NCBI RefSeq assembly: GCF_029633865.1
Contig: NC_079219.1
Location: 53,951,898-54,015,897, forward strand
DNA from: Lampris incognitus
Taxonomy: Eukaryota > Chordata > Actinopteri > Lampriformes > Lampridae
Reading direction: 5' to 3'
DNA: 64,000 nucleotides
The notes beneath the pieces are model-generated. The model searched no databases. It was given only the letters and a program-made list of their open reading frames with translations, and was not told where the DNA came from. This document shows positions 20,860 to 31,619 of this stretch, in pieces. The position numbers and the translations under genes were made by a program. Numbering within the stretch: position 1 is the stretch's first letter; every line of letters starts with the position of its first letter.

Positions 20860-20934
20860 ACCCTTTAGCCGAGCGGTTAGTGATGTCGCCTTGTGGTGCA
20901 GTACACGTCGTATCGAATCCCGCACCGGGCAAGA
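20860..20934 (+). promoter_or_regulatory. tRNA-like pol III module in LTR 2
   Basis: The A-box is identical to that of the first LTR, and the B-box GTATCGAATCC is also the same. The only changes in this part are two bases just before the B-box ('acgtcg' for 'accccg'). Confidence 0.55.
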
Positions 20935-21105
20935 AAATAACCGGTTACACTAGCAACAGGCAGTGACGGACAGCGCCACCGAACTTCGGCCCTGGATCCG
21001 AAATAAATTCGGTTCCCCTGTATCTTCCGGCGAAGGTAGTCAGAAGACGGAGACAGGAAAAATAACACTTGCCACCCCATTTATAAATCAGATAATATGT
21101 TTTTA

Positions 21106-21497
21106 GTCCGCGGTGGCGTAGCGGTCTAAGCATCGGCTTGGTGTCGATGCAGTTGCCCACTGGGGACTGGGGTTCGCGCCCCGGTCTCGTCAGATCCGAC
21201 TATGGCCGGACTCGGTGAAGCAGCAATCATTGGCAACGCTGTCTTCGGGAGGGGGGCGGAGTCGGCTTGTGTTCGTCATGTGAATGCGTCTCTGTGTGTG
21301 TCGGAAAAACAGTGGTTCGGCTTGGATTCGCCTTGTCACGAAAGTGGGGAGGCGCTTTCCTTCGAGACTGCCGGCCGGAGAGATGCAGTTGGCGAATGCA
21401 TGCAATACGAGGGTGGGTGTTTGAATTAAAATAGGGATCAATTGGCCACTAAATTGGGAGAAAAAAGGGAAAAATCAGAAATAAATTTAAAAAAAAA
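21106..21497 (+). mobile_element. tRNA-derived SINE with perfect target duplication
   Basis: The head GTCCGCGGTGGCGTAGCGG contains the A-box. A long variable-arm region (leucine-type class II shape) precedes the B-box-like GGTTCGCGCCC at about 21169-21179. The body is about 220 bp. The tail 'caattggccactaaattggg' is followed by an A-rich end. A perfect 21-base duplication occupies 21085-21105 and 21498-21518, so both boundaries are certain. This is a young, complete insertion. Confidence 0.9.
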
Positions 21498-21518
21498 AAA
21501 TCAGATAATATGTTTTTA

Positions 21519-22509
21519 AAGTATATTTTATGTACATGCATGGTGAAGGTCAATGAGACCCGCACCAAACTCATCTCAAACAGTAGAGAACAAAATACAT
21601 TCGATGAAATCCGTTTTGAATAATAATACGTTTAGAATAATGTCCATTGCCCCCCTCCTTGAACCTCATACCACCCCTTTGCCACCCCAGGAAAAAATCT
21701 CTAGATCCGCCAATGCCTGCATGTGTCGAGGATAGAATTAAAAGCTGGAATTAAAAGCTTGTTTTGGTTTTTCAAATTTATATGTTTAACTAATTAGTGT
21801 TCTACGTAATTTTTTCAATCACTGCGAGATAAGTTAGGTTAAAACAGATGAATGTACCGTGACTGCAAGTAATATACGCTATGCTAGAACTCAAAAAAGT
21901 GACGTGTGAGGGGCCCACAGAGACTGCTGATGTATAGGGCCCAGAATTTTGTGCTACACCCCTGGGCGAGATTAAAGATTCATATACGGTCATTTCAACA
22001 GCTGTAATCCAGTTGGGTCAGTATGGAAACCAGAACCTTTCTTTTGAATGTATTCGAATGTGGTTTTGCTTTTTTTTCAATTTCAGTCTTAACCATATCC
22101 TTTGCCAATCATTGCCGAGATCACATTTTGGGAAATGAAAAGTTGGTTGCACCATTAAATGACACATGGGATTTTTTATTAACCAGGAAAAACAGCATAG
22201 GCTATGGGAAGTGCTGGAAGCTCATCGCCAGTTAGCCAAGCCAAAGTACAGACCTCCAAAGGTGACCTGATAAAGGCCTTCCTGTTCAGATGTGTCCTTG
22301 CCTGGGGTGCCTGTGAAACATCACTTTGCATTTCACAGGTGCCCATTCAGCAGCCGAGATGAGACCTTTTAAGCTTTGTCTATGGACAGTGCTATGAAAT
22401 GCCAAGCTGTTAATAAGCAAAAAGTGGGTATGCTATATAGTTTTATTTTAAAAACTCGTTATAATCCCCAAATCGCTGTTGTGCTTTGCATGAACCTTTC
22501 TTATAAATA
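21519..22509. other. No gene recognised
   Basis: AT-rich sequence without repeats that I recognise. The small open frames at 21553 and 22023 have no domain-like features and overlap no splice pattern I would trust. Confidence 0.35.
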
Positions 22510-22722
22510 CAAAGAAGGTTGAATCAGTTCATCTGGATACAAGGTTTATTGACAGATACGTTTCGTCACTCATTTAAGCGACCTCTGCAGCCTAAACTGA
22601 CTGCAGGTACCCCCACCCTTATAAATAATGCAGCTGCATGACGACCGAAACCCATGACCAGTTTCATATGCAAATGTGGGCGTGACCATTAGCTAGCGTT
22701 TCAATGGCCATGTGTGCTGTAT
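22510..22722 (-). mobile_element. Penelope-like copy, left part
   Basis: This is the minus-oriented end ('gaatcagttcatctggatac', 'acgtttcgtcactcattta', 'ctgcaggtacccccaccct'), followed by the 'gtttcatatgcaaatgtggg' body start. The sequence stops at 22722 and continues at 24950 after a 2.2 kb insertion. Confidence 0.7.
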
Positions 22723-24949
22723 CGGTGACGTGCGGTGAGGCCAGTGGCTGGGTAGACAGTGGGCATTCACAAATCCAAATCCTTCTGCGCTCTCTAATGT
22801 TTTATAATGATCTGATCCTTCTTCATTCCTCCAACTGCCACAGAAGTCTAGAATGCCCCCCCCCCTCAGCTGAACTACATTCCAAATGAAAACCTAAACA
22901 CAAATATTGTCAGAGTATAAATGAAGTACCTTTTCTTGATTTATATGGTTCTGAGAGCTGTGAAATGACTAAGCAACGCCATTGCCTCTCCTTAGAGCCC
23001 CCAGACCATTGTGGATTTCATTGTGTTCACTACAAACAGCAGTTACGAGATACTATTTGTAAATACTGTTGAAACATTACCTGAAAAGAGGAACACAAAC
23101 ACAACACAACAAAACATTTGTGGTAAAAATATTTAATTTAATATATGCAAAATATAAAAATACATATTTAAATTATGTACCATTTCATTAATTCATTTCT
23201 GGGATTATGATGTATAATAAAATGACTGATAGCAGAACTGAGTGAATTCGTGTAAATTAACTGGGTGCTGAGGTGACAGAACATTGAGATCACATGTATT
23301 GGGGTCACCTAAAGATCAATTAAAAACACTAAATTTTGGGCAATACATGTGAAAATAGCAGTTAGTCACTTAGGGCATGCATTTACCCAGAATGATTTAG
23401 AAGCAAACTTATAAGATACAAGGTGAAATCAGCATATTAGGTGACAAATGACGAGAAGGTAAACATACGTATAATAGCGTGTATCCCATCATTAATGCTT
23501 CTTCTGTGAAGTTAGATCCCAGTCCAGTTCAACGACATAATATGACTTGTAAACATTTTAAAAAGTGAATCAACATAATCACAAAAATCGTATAGTGAAA
23601 GTGAACAGTAAATATTACTATTTATGAGTAATTGCACTGATTTGTAGAAATGGAAGACAAGCAAATGACTTGCACAAATCTGTAAACTTTCAAATGGTTG
23701 ACAACTTTCAGGGCTGTTTTTGATGTGTTAGTGGGAGATGAATTGTCAATCAGTGAAAAGAAAATGATGCCTTGAGCCAGCCTGAAAAAAACACGTCAAA
23801 ACTATAAGTTAAAAAAAAAAGAAGTGTGACTTGGGAAGCCATATGTGTACTCATGTCATTCACAGTACTCAATTTCACATTTAGCCGGTATCTTAGAGAA
23901 CACAAAGTGACGAAAGCATAGTACATGATACTGGCTGCAAAGCATTAATGCAAGCATCAACTACAGCTAAACACTTCAGTTCAGCTACACAACTGCAAAA
24001 GCGCACGAATGTAAGAACAGTGGCATACCTTTGTGGACTCTACATTTGTAAAAATGAACAATAAATATCAATGCAAACTGGAGGTCTAAAAATGAACAAT
24101 AAATATCAATTCAAATGTTGTATAGGTTTGTAAAATGCATTACTAAACACTTCAGTTCAGCTACACAAACAGTTGCATACCTTTGTGAACTCTACATTTG
24201 TGTAGCTTTGTAAAAATGAACAATAAATATTGATACAAACTTGTGTAGAGTTGGAAAAATCAATGAAACTTGAATTAAAACATCTACAAAATAATTGTAT
24301 AAAGAGCTATTAATAGCAAGGATGTGACATCATGAGTATGTGCAGCTGATAGGGAAGGTGTTTCAGCGATGGTTGTCTGATGCAGCACAGCATTCTGTAA
24401 AAAAAAAGTCAAAATTTAGAGAATAGAATCAAATTAAAAATCATATTTATATGTTAACTTGTCCAACACAGCCACACTACATGAAAAACACGTTTACATA
24501 TTACTTTAACACTGCCACAAGCATAAAGGCACAAAATCAATGGCTTACCTTCACTTGAAGATGAAGTCCATTCGCCTGTCTTTCTCCACGAATCTCTCCG
24601 TGACGTCACATGACGTGACAGTGATGGCTCTGATTGGCTCGCACTCCTGCCATAAGCAGTGCCTTTCCTCGTCTGTTGCTTTCGCCTTAAACTACGCAAT
24701 ACGCGTGCGCAAAACTCAAAAATTCACAACGTTAAAGGCAATCCTGAAAAAAGCAGAGCCTACCCTTCCCATTGAAAAAAGTAGGGGAACTTGTGCGCTA
24801 TACGGCATATCGCTCTTAAAGACATTTAAGGACTTAAAAAGGACAAGGATGCAAAAATATGATTAAAAATACATCATAACACAGCATACTTGTAACTAGA
24901 GTGAGATTTTGATATGATTTTGTTGTATGGTTATTTCCGCACGTCATTG
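22723..24949. mobile_element. 2.2 kb DNA element inserted in a Penelope copy
   Basis: The Penelope sequence on either side is continuous once this block is removed ('catgtgtgctgtat' | 'gtactattcagagaatttgg'). The block ends in inverted TGACGTGCGG (left 22726-22735; right as CCGCACGTCA, 24937-24946), typical of a DNA transposon. Inside are AT-rich sequence and direct repeats of about 180 bp at 23960-24280 (sharing 'acacttcagttcagctacac', 'aaaatgaacaataaatat'). The minus-strand frame at 24454-24699 has no recognised domain. It is probably non-autonomous. The target duplication (GTRCTRT-like) is not clean. Confidence 0.55.
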
Positions 24950-25022
24950 GTACTATTCAGAGAATTTGGGAACGTTTGCAATCACAGCATTGTAAAATGG
25001 GGACAGATGTACTCACTTAGCC
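24950..25022 (-). mobile_element. Penelope-like copy, right part
   Basis: 'gtactattcagagaatttgg' and 'caatcacagcattgtaaaat' match the same region of the copies at 14888-14940 and 43026-43080. It is cut off near 25022, where BEL/Pao sequence begins. Confidence 0.65.
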
Positions 25023-25079
25023 AAGTGAAAGCGAGAGGATCAAAGCTTCAAAGAACAGGGGTACCGGCAACCAACTCGG

Positions 25080-25568
25080 ATGAGAAAGCTGTTGCTAAAA
25101 GCTGCGTGTACAAGCTGTGTCTTCTGTGAGAAGGCAGGTCACAATCTACACAAATGTCGTAAATTTACGGATGAATCGATCTCTCGGCGAGTCAAGTTCG
25201 TTCAAGAGAAGAAATTGTGCTTCGGAGTTCTGAAGTCTTGCCATTGCTCAAAGGACTGTGAAAACAGAAAGATCTGCGATACATGTGAGAAAGGACAGGC
25301 TGAAGCACAGGCTGCTAAAGCCAGAGCAGCCTACGCTGACAAAGAAATGAACATTAAATTAGAGAAAGCTCGCACTGAAGCTAATGCAAATGTTGAAAAG
25401 GTCCGCTTAGATGCAACTCTTGATGCACTTCCAGCCAAGAAAGAAGCTGACGCTTTCATGGCCAAAGCAGAGGTAATACAGTCTGCTGCTGCTCAATTTA
25501 CTGCAGAGCGAAGTGAAGAGTTAAGAGTTCCTGCCCATCCAAGTAACCCCAGAGCAGAAAGTGAGTGA
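25080..25568 (+). pseudogene. BEL/Pao gag fragment: zinc knuckle joined to coiled coil
   Basis: This 162-residue open frame starts with a CCHC knuckle CVFCEKAGHNLHKC, then FVQEKKLCFG and a second Cys cluster CHCSKDCENRKICDTC. Those are features of the C-terminal gag of Pao elements. It runs without a break into an Ala/Glu/Lys-rich helix (residues about 74-150, with AEAQAAKARAAYADKE). That helix normally lies near the gag N-terminus, ahead of the capsid-like domain at 26089. The order is therefore unusual. A fusion of two element copies is the simplest explanation. The start is not certain. Confidence 0.6.
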
Positions 25569-26088
25569 GTACATAAATAAACACTCAAGCAACTACACTG
25601 AGCTCACACAAAATAGAAAGACATGTCCACTCAGCATGATGACATCACTCCTCAGCAAAAACAAGTGAAACCTTCACCAGAGTTCACATCTTAGTTCAGA
25701 CAAGATCCAAATCAATACCACTCATCACCACCAGAGGGCAGTAAATCGGCGCTGCAAAGAGATAACACTTCAACAATGTCTTTCCTACAGTGAGCCACAA
25801 CCACAGTGGAGGTGTAACCGAAACGTTGCACCTACTGACAACACCACCAGTGACCTCGCCAGGTTCCTAGCAAAGAGCCAACTGGTATCTGGAGGACTGA
25901 CTAAGTTTGATGACAAGCCGGAGAATTATCTCAGCTGGAAGGCTACCTTTCCGAGTACCATTGCAGACCTTGGTCTTACTGCCAGTGAAGAAGTAAACCC
26001 GCTCATCAAGTGGCTCAGCCCAGGGTCTTCAGAACATGCTAGAAGGGTCAAAGCAGTCAAGATACGTCATCCATCTGTTGGTCTAGGT
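25569..26088 (+). other. BEL/Pao gag sequence with broken frames
   Basis: A stretch of gag coding remnant. In-frame pieces such as LAKSQLVSGGLTKFDDKPEN and YLSWKATFPSTI (25867-25960) lead into the next open frame. This is the typical 'F.G.p.ey..W...F' start of the Pao gag capsid domain. Confidence 0.6.
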
Positions 26089-26862
26089 ATGATCTGGACA
26101 AGACTCGAAGAATGCTATGGCTCAACAGAGGCAATAGAAAGAGCCTTGTTCTCTAGAATAGAGAACTTCCCAAAGTTCTCCAGCAAAGAACCCCACAAGC
26201 TTCGCGAGCTATCAAACTTGCTCTTAGAACTGTCAGCTGCAAAGCTAGATGGTTATTTACCTGGTTTAAGTTACCTCGACACAGCCAGGGGAGTAGGTCC
26301 AATTGTGGAGAAGCTACCCTTTCACCTCCAAGAAAAGTGGACAACAGTTGGGTCAAGATTTAAAAAAGAGCATAGAGTGGCCTTCCCACCTTTCTCTGTC
26401 TTTTCTGAGTTTGTGCAGAAAGAGGCCAGAGCAAGGAATGACCCAGGCTTTACAACAGCTTCTATCTCTGTCAGCTTCAAGAAAGAAAAGCCCCTGGGTA
26501 ATTACAACAGAAAGCCATCAGTTACAGTGCACAAGACAGATGTGTCAGCAGAGGAAACCACAAAAGTAGAAAGGGCAGTTGAAGATCTAAACAGACACTG
26601 TCCTATACATCACAAGCCGCACCCACTGAAAAGATGTAGAGGTTTTAGGATGATGCTGCTTGAAGACAGAAATAAGTTCATCAAAGACAACAACATCTGC
26701 TACCGTTGCCTAGCATCCACCAGTCACCAGGCAAAGGACTGTAATGTCACCATCAGGTGTGTGAAGTGTGAGAGTGAGAGGCACTTGGCAGCTCTTCACC
26801 CTGGCCCAGCACCACAGACAACCGTGTCCCTCTCTGCCCCTAAACAGCATGGCAGGGAGTAA
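26089..26862 (+). pseudogene. BEL/Pao gag capsid and zinc-finger region
   Basis: The frame reads MIWTRLEECYGSTEAIERAL, then LLELSAAKLDGYLPGLSYLD and VEKLPFHLQEKWTTVGSRFK, the conserved DUF1759-like gag core of Pao elements. The last third carries Cys/His clusters: CPIHHKPHPLKRC, CYRCLASTSHQAKDC and IRCVKCESERHLAALH (residues about 168-245). Gag binds and packages element RNA. The open frame of 257 residues is long for such an old element. It is still isolated from its N-terminal part. Confidence 0.8.
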
Positions 26863-27733
26863 GCAAGCTCATCAAAGCTGGATGTTACAGCAACGTGTAG
26901 AAAGGTATGTGGAAATGGATTCACAGGAAAATCCTGCTCGAAGATTTGCCTTGTGCATGTCTTCCCTGAAGGTCAGCGACACAACAGCAAGATGTATGCA
27001 ACTGTGGACGACCAAAGTAATCTGTCCCTTACAAAGGCTGAGTTTTTTTTTTACATGTTTGACACTCAAAGCACAGTTGAACCATACACCCTGAAGACAT
27101 GCGCTGGCGTAGTAGAAACGTCAGGTAGAAGAGCTTGCGGCTACACAATAGAGTCAGTAGATGGGAAAATTAGTTTTCCTCTCCCTACACTCATTGAGTG
27201 TAATGTTATCCCTAACAACAGGGAAGAAATACCCCACTCCTGAAGCCGCACCACACCACCGCCATCTGAGGTCAATAGCTGCTGAGATACTGCCCCTCGA
27301 CCTAGATGCAGACATCCTCCTGCTCATTGGATGGAAACTTATGAGAGCTCACAAGGTGCGAAAGCAGCTCAGTGGCAGAGACAATGACCCATATGCACAG
27401 ACGCTCGACCTGGGCTGGGTTATCACAGGCAATGTGTGCCTCGGCAGTGCTCACAAGCCAACTAAAGTAAGTGCTCTAAAAACGCTTGTGTTAGATATTG
27501 GACGCCCAAGCCTTCTTACCACCTGTGACAGCCGCATCAATGTGAAGGAGAACTTCAGTCTGAGTTACTCGAAACCCACTCCCCATCAACTTCAAGCTTC
27601 AAGCCCATACTCAAGATCCACTGAAGAGAGTTTAGGAGAGACTGTCTTTTGCTGCACTGATACCAACCACCAGCTTGTGCCATCTGTCGAAGACATGCTC
27701 TTTCTGAAGAAGATAGGAGTCTTCAAAGATTAA
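26863..27733 (+). pseudogene. BEL/Pao protease remnant
   Basis: Sequence in two frames: YATVDDQSNLSLTKAEFF (26995-27050; retropepsin-like D-x-S/Q region with DDQSN), GRRACGYTIESVDGKISFPL (27127-27185), then a frame change to LDLDADILLLIGWKLMRAHK (27297-27355) and LDLGWVITGNVCLG (27406-27446). These correspond to the Pao protease and its link to RT. The active-site triad is altered to DDQ. It is inactive. Confidence 0.65.
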
Positions 27734-27741
27734 ACTAACAG

Positions 27742-28740
27742 TTGGGTCGCCCCATTACCGTTTCACAGCCCCAGACGTCTACTCCCAGACAACAGACCCT
27801 ATACCTACAAGCGGCTTATGTCTCTTCGACGCCAGCTGGACAAGAAGGAAGACATGGGAGCGCACTTTGTCGGTTCATGCAGAAAATGCTCGATAACAAT
27901 CATGCAGCGCTGGCGCCACCTTGTGACAAAGATAAAGAGAGATGGTATCTTCCCACGTTCGATGTCGACCACCCACAGAAGCCTGGTAAAATTTGTGTGG
28001 TGTTTGACTCGAGTGCACAGTTTAAGGGAGTGTCTCTTAACGACGTGCTGCTTTCGGGGCCAGACCTCAACGACACCTTTTGGGTGTGCTTCTCCGCTTT
28101 CGAAAGGAACCTGTTGCTGTCACAGCAGACATAGAGCAGATGTTCTGCTGTTTTGTTGTTCAGGAAGATCACAGAGATTTTCTTCGCTTTCTCAGGTATC
28201 AGGACAGTGACCTCAGCAAAGATGTGGTAGACTACCGCATGAGAGTCCATGTCTTCGGCAATAGTCCCTCCCCAGCAGTGGCGATCTTCAGGCTGAGAAT
28301 GACAGCAAGGGAGGCGGAAGAGGAATACGGTATGTATTCATCTATGTCGACGGCGCACTGCAGTCCTTTCCTACTGAAGCTATGGCCATCGATGTCCCAC
28401 AGAGAGCTCAAAACATGCTTGCACTCTCCAATCTGCGTCTCCATAAGATCACCTCCAACAGCGTGGCAGTGGTGAATGCCTTCCCCCCAGAAGACAGGGC
28501 CAAGGAAATCAAAGACCTGGATCTCTCTGCAGACAAGCTACCTGTCCAGCGCAGCTTGGGTGTGAGTTGGAACATGATGTCTGATACGTTCACTTTCCAC
28601 GTTCCTCAGAGCCAGAAGCCATTCACTCGCCACGGGGTGCTATCAACAGTCAACAGTCTGTTCGATCCTCTAGGCTTCCTTGCCCCTGTGACTATCAAAG
28701 GAAGACTCCTTCTCAGAGAGCTTTCCAACATTGACCTTTA
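27742..28740 (+). pseudogene. BEL/Pao reverse transcriptase remnant
   Basis: Blocks are RWYLPTFDVDHPQKPGKICV and VFDSSAQFKGVSLNDVLLSG (27945-28060), then DLNDTFWVCFSAFERN. In other frames come VTADIEQMFCCFVVQEDHRD (28117-28175; A-box catalytic Asp in TADIEQMF) and a FVYVDGALQSFPTEA-like stretch around 28337-28380, where YVDD has become YVDG. The thumb follows: LPVQRSLGVSWNMMSDTFTF and TVNSLFDPLGFLAPVTIKGR (28537-28707). An in-frame stop at 28739 ends it. It is clearly defective. Confidence 0.8.
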
Positions 28741-28765
28741 GTGGGATAACCCCCTGCCCCAGGAC

Positions 28766-29746
28766 ATGGATGATGACTGGAGAAGATGGCAAGATTCGCT
28801 ACAGGATCTTCAGGCGCTGCATGTTCCTCGCACTTACGTATCCTTCTCCATCTCACACGCCAAGGCTACTGAGCTTTGTGTATTTTCAGATGCCTCAGTG
28901 AAGGCTATAGCTGCAGTGGCTTACTTGAAAGTCACACATCAAGATGGCCACAGTGAAGTCGGCTTCATTCTGGGTAAGACCAAGCTGGCTCCAGTACCAG
29001 AGCTCACCATTCCCAGACTGGAGCTCTGTGCTGCTGTGCTTGCTGTGGAATTGTTAGAGCTCCTCACAGAAGAACTCGACATGAAGGTAGACAGAACTAC
29101 ATTCTACACTGACAGCAAAGTGGTGTTAGGATACATCAACAATCAGAATAGGAGGTTCTATGTATATGTCAATAATTGTGTACAGATAATTAAGCTATCT
29201 TCTCTACCAGACCAGTGGAGGTACGTTTCAATGGAGCACAACCCCGCTGATCATGGCTCTCGGTCTGTGGCAGCAGGCAACCTTGCCAGTACCACATGGC
29301 TGTATGGTCCAGCATTCCTTCTGCAGCCTGAGAGTAACACCCCTGAAGAAGGCCCATTTGAACTCATTGATCCAGAGTCAGATGTTGAAATTCGCTCTAT
29401 GGTGACAGTGCTTGCCACTACAGTGTCTACAAGTCATTTGGGTTCAGCATGCTTTGAGTGCTTCTCGCAGTGGACCACCCTCATCAAAGCTGTAGCCCAC
29501 CTTCATCACATTTCTCGCAGCTTCATCAAGTCCAAAGATGACATCAGTTGTGCAGGCTGGCACCTCTGTAAGACAAGCCTCACAGATGAAGACTTGACCC
29601 AAGCAGAACACACAGTCATCAGATCTGTCCTACATGAAGCATATGCAAAGAAATCAAATGCATCATGGCAAAACGAGATTTACCATCTAACAGTTCCCTC
29701 TGCAAGCTTCACCCAGTCATTGATGACAATGGCCTACTACGGGTAG
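28766..29746 (+). pseudogene. BEL/Pao RNase H domain and linker
   Basis: This 326-residue open frame holds all four RNase H acidic positions typical of Pao: CVFSDASVKAIAAVAYL (D), PRLELCAAVLAVELLELL (E), TTFYTDSKVVLGYINN (D) and MEHNPADHGSR (D). After WLYGPAFL a linker leads to LTQAEHTVIRSVLHEAYAKK, the approach to integrase. RNase H degrades the RNA strand during reverse transcription. It is the best preserved frame of the element, but it is bounded by stops and depends on a broken polyprotein. Confidence 0.8.
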
Positions 29747-30756
29747 GAGGACGCCTCACAGAGTCAAAGTTTCTGAGACATGAAGTCAATCCTCTTCTAA
29801 TCCTAGGGAAGCATCACATCGCTACACTGCTCATCCGTCACCATCATGCAGCCTTAAAGCATCAGTGAAGACACCTAACTGAGGGAGCTGTAACAGCAAG
29901 TGGTTTATGGGTAGTAGGAGCAAAGAGAGCTATCAGCAGCAGCACCCACAGATGCGTGACTTGCAGGAAGCTACAAGGCAGAATGGAGCAGCAAATCATG
30001 GCAGACTTACCTGCTAAGCGCTTAGATTGATCCTCCATTTTCTTATGTTGGGCTTGATGTATTTGGACCATGGAGGTCATTGCACGCCGTACGAAAGATG
30101 GACAAGCCAACAGTAAGTGATGGGCGGTTCTGTTTACGTGCATGTCCACTAGAGCTGTTCATATCGAGGTGATTGAAACTATGAGCTCCGCTAGCTTTTT
30201 CAATGCACTTCGCAGATTCTTCACGATCAGAGGTCCTGCGCAGCAGCTGCGGTCTGACTGTTGGACCAACTTTGTCGGTGCATCCAGGGAACTGAAGCTG
30301 GATCCTCCGAGTCCTGGTGAGGCGAGTGTGGAAGACTACCTACTCGACCAGAGATGTTCTTGGGTGTTCAACCCACCCCACTCATCTCACATGGGTGGCA
30401 CGTGGGAGCACATGATAGGTATTGTGCCGCACATCCTCGACTCAATGCTCCTACAAGCTGGACACTAGGCTGACTCATGAGGTTCTGACAACGTTAATGG
30501 CTGAAGTCAAAGCTAATATTAATGCAGGATCTCTAGTGCCTGTCTCCTCTGACCCAGAAGCACCTCTGATCCTGACACCTGCAGCTCTCCTCACCCAGAA
30601 GTTCGGTGTAGCCTTACATCCCCCTGGAGACTTCACCAAGTGCGACATGTATAAGCATCAGTGGAAGAGGATTCGAGTTCTTGCTGACACATTCTGGGCT
30701 CGATGGCAGAAAATGTATCTCAACACACTTCAGAGACATCAAAAGTGGTAGCTAAA
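29747..30756 (+). pseudogene. BEL/Pao integrase remnant
   Basis: The zinc-binding approach reads VGGRLTESKFLRHEVNPLLI and HHIATLLIRHHHAALKH (29741-29866). A broken CxxC region is near 29950-30000. The core appears as VGLDVFGPW (first catalytic Asp, about 30045-30075), STRAVHIEVIETMSSASFFN, LRSDCWTNFVGASREL (second Asp) and MGGTWEHMIG (Glu, 30391-30420). The C-terminal domain runs PLILTPAALLTQKFG to NTLQRHQKW. Frame changes occur at about 29870, 30130 and 30465. DDE positions are recognisable but lie in different frames, so it is inactive. Confidence 0.75.
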
Positions 30757-30996
30757 CAGGCCAAACCTGAAGGAAGGGGACATAGTTCTTCTGAAGGATA
30801 AGTAAATAAGAAGAAATGAATGAAGGCTTTCCCAAGCAAAGATGGAGTAGTCAGGAAAGTGGAGGTCAAGCTTACCCGTCACAAGACTATTAAGACTTTC
30901 TCCAGACCCATCTCAGAATGTTTTCTTCTCTTCTCTCCAGAAGATTAGATTATGTAAATGTTTATTGTGGCATTTTAAATAATGCCAGACGGGGAG

Positions 30997-31265
30997 TGTA
31001 ATGGAACGGTTTCCTTTATTTTTAGAGCCTCCCTGCCACTAGGGGTATAGTTCCATTATCTTAACAGTCTTTTGCCCTCTAGTGGCATAGTTAAGTACTG
31101 CAGTTTAAGCTACTCCCTTTTCCTGTGACAACACAGCAATATTCATGCTCAATCATCAGCCATCACCTAGTTTCTACCCCTTTGAGTGACAAGATCTGTA
31201 AGCAACGCTATTATCCATCATTGTTAGAATCTTTATTTTGAAGTATTTTTTTACATATTTGCTAC
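30997..31265 (+). mobile_element. BEL/Pao 3' LTR (end uncertain)
   Basis: TGTAATGGAACGG follows the purine tract 'gacggggag'. Inside are two variants of a 'ccctct/actaggggtatag' and 'gccctctagtggcatag' motif. The right boundary is a guess because the 5' LTR is absent and no target duplication could be checked. Confidence 0.5.
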
Positions 31266-31619
31266 AGTTTGTATAATTTTGGTAACAAGTATGACAGCAA
31301 ATTTTAATGATGGCATTCAGGCTATACCTTTGATGCTAGCGTAAATACAGTGTTCAATGCAATACTTGATTAGTTACAATTTACATTTTATTCCTGCAAA
31401 GAAAATGTTAGTTTTATACTTACATTTGTTTCCTGAAAAATAGAGGATTAGTTATCCTAACTGTAACTCTAGATTGAGTAAGCTATTTTGTAATGTATAC
31501 TGATGTATAATTTTCTGTATGTTTATTTCAGTTTCACACTTCCTTGTTATTACATCCCATCCATAAACAACGCTGGTCTGTTCCTTGGAGGATTTGATGC
31601 AAGAGAGAGTTTAACTGGC
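31266..31619. other. Unassigned AT-rich sequence
   Basis: Nothing recognisable lies between the two BEL/Pao remnants. Part of it may still be LTR. Confidence 0.35.

Larger units (their letters stand above)
20576..20949 (+). mobile_element. TRIM: complete miniature LTR retrotransposon
   Basis: Two direct 135-bp repeats (20576-20710 and 20815-20949, 128 of 135 bases identical by my count) begin TGTAAACT and end CCGGTTACA. They flank a 104-bp centre. A TGGTGGCAGCGG primer-binding-site-like sequence starts at 20712, one base after the first LTR. A purine-rich 'gggagaggg' precedes the second. The flanks carry a 4-bp duplication, CTAG (20572-20575 and 20950-20953). There is no coding capacity, so an autonomous element must have supplied the enzymes. 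These are the defining features of a terminal-repeat retrotransposon in miniature. Confidence 0.85.
25023..31265 (+). mobile_element. BEL/Pao LTR retrotransposon, decayed
   Basis: Gag, protease, RT, RNase H and integrase remnants follow in BEL/Pao order on the plus strand. A purine tract GACGGGGAG and a 3' LTR start (TGTAATGG at 30997) come after them. No 5' LTR was found: the element begins abruptly next to a Penelope fragment. Many frame changes and stops interrupt pol. The 3' LTR end is uncertain; TTGCTACA at 31258-31265 is one possibility. Confidence 0.8.

Noticed and set aside
21106-21190. tRNA gene (leucine-type)
   Set aside because: It is the head of a SINE with a 21-bp target duplication; no terminator or clean acceptor stem.
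26089-26862. Domesticated gag gene
   Set aside because: It lies in its normal place within the BEL/Pao element, with the rest of the element degraded; no promoter or intron evidence.
28766-29746. Host gene derived from a BEL/Pao RNase H
   Set aside because: The frame is long, but flanking pol pieces are collinear and decayed, so there is no sign of separate conservation.
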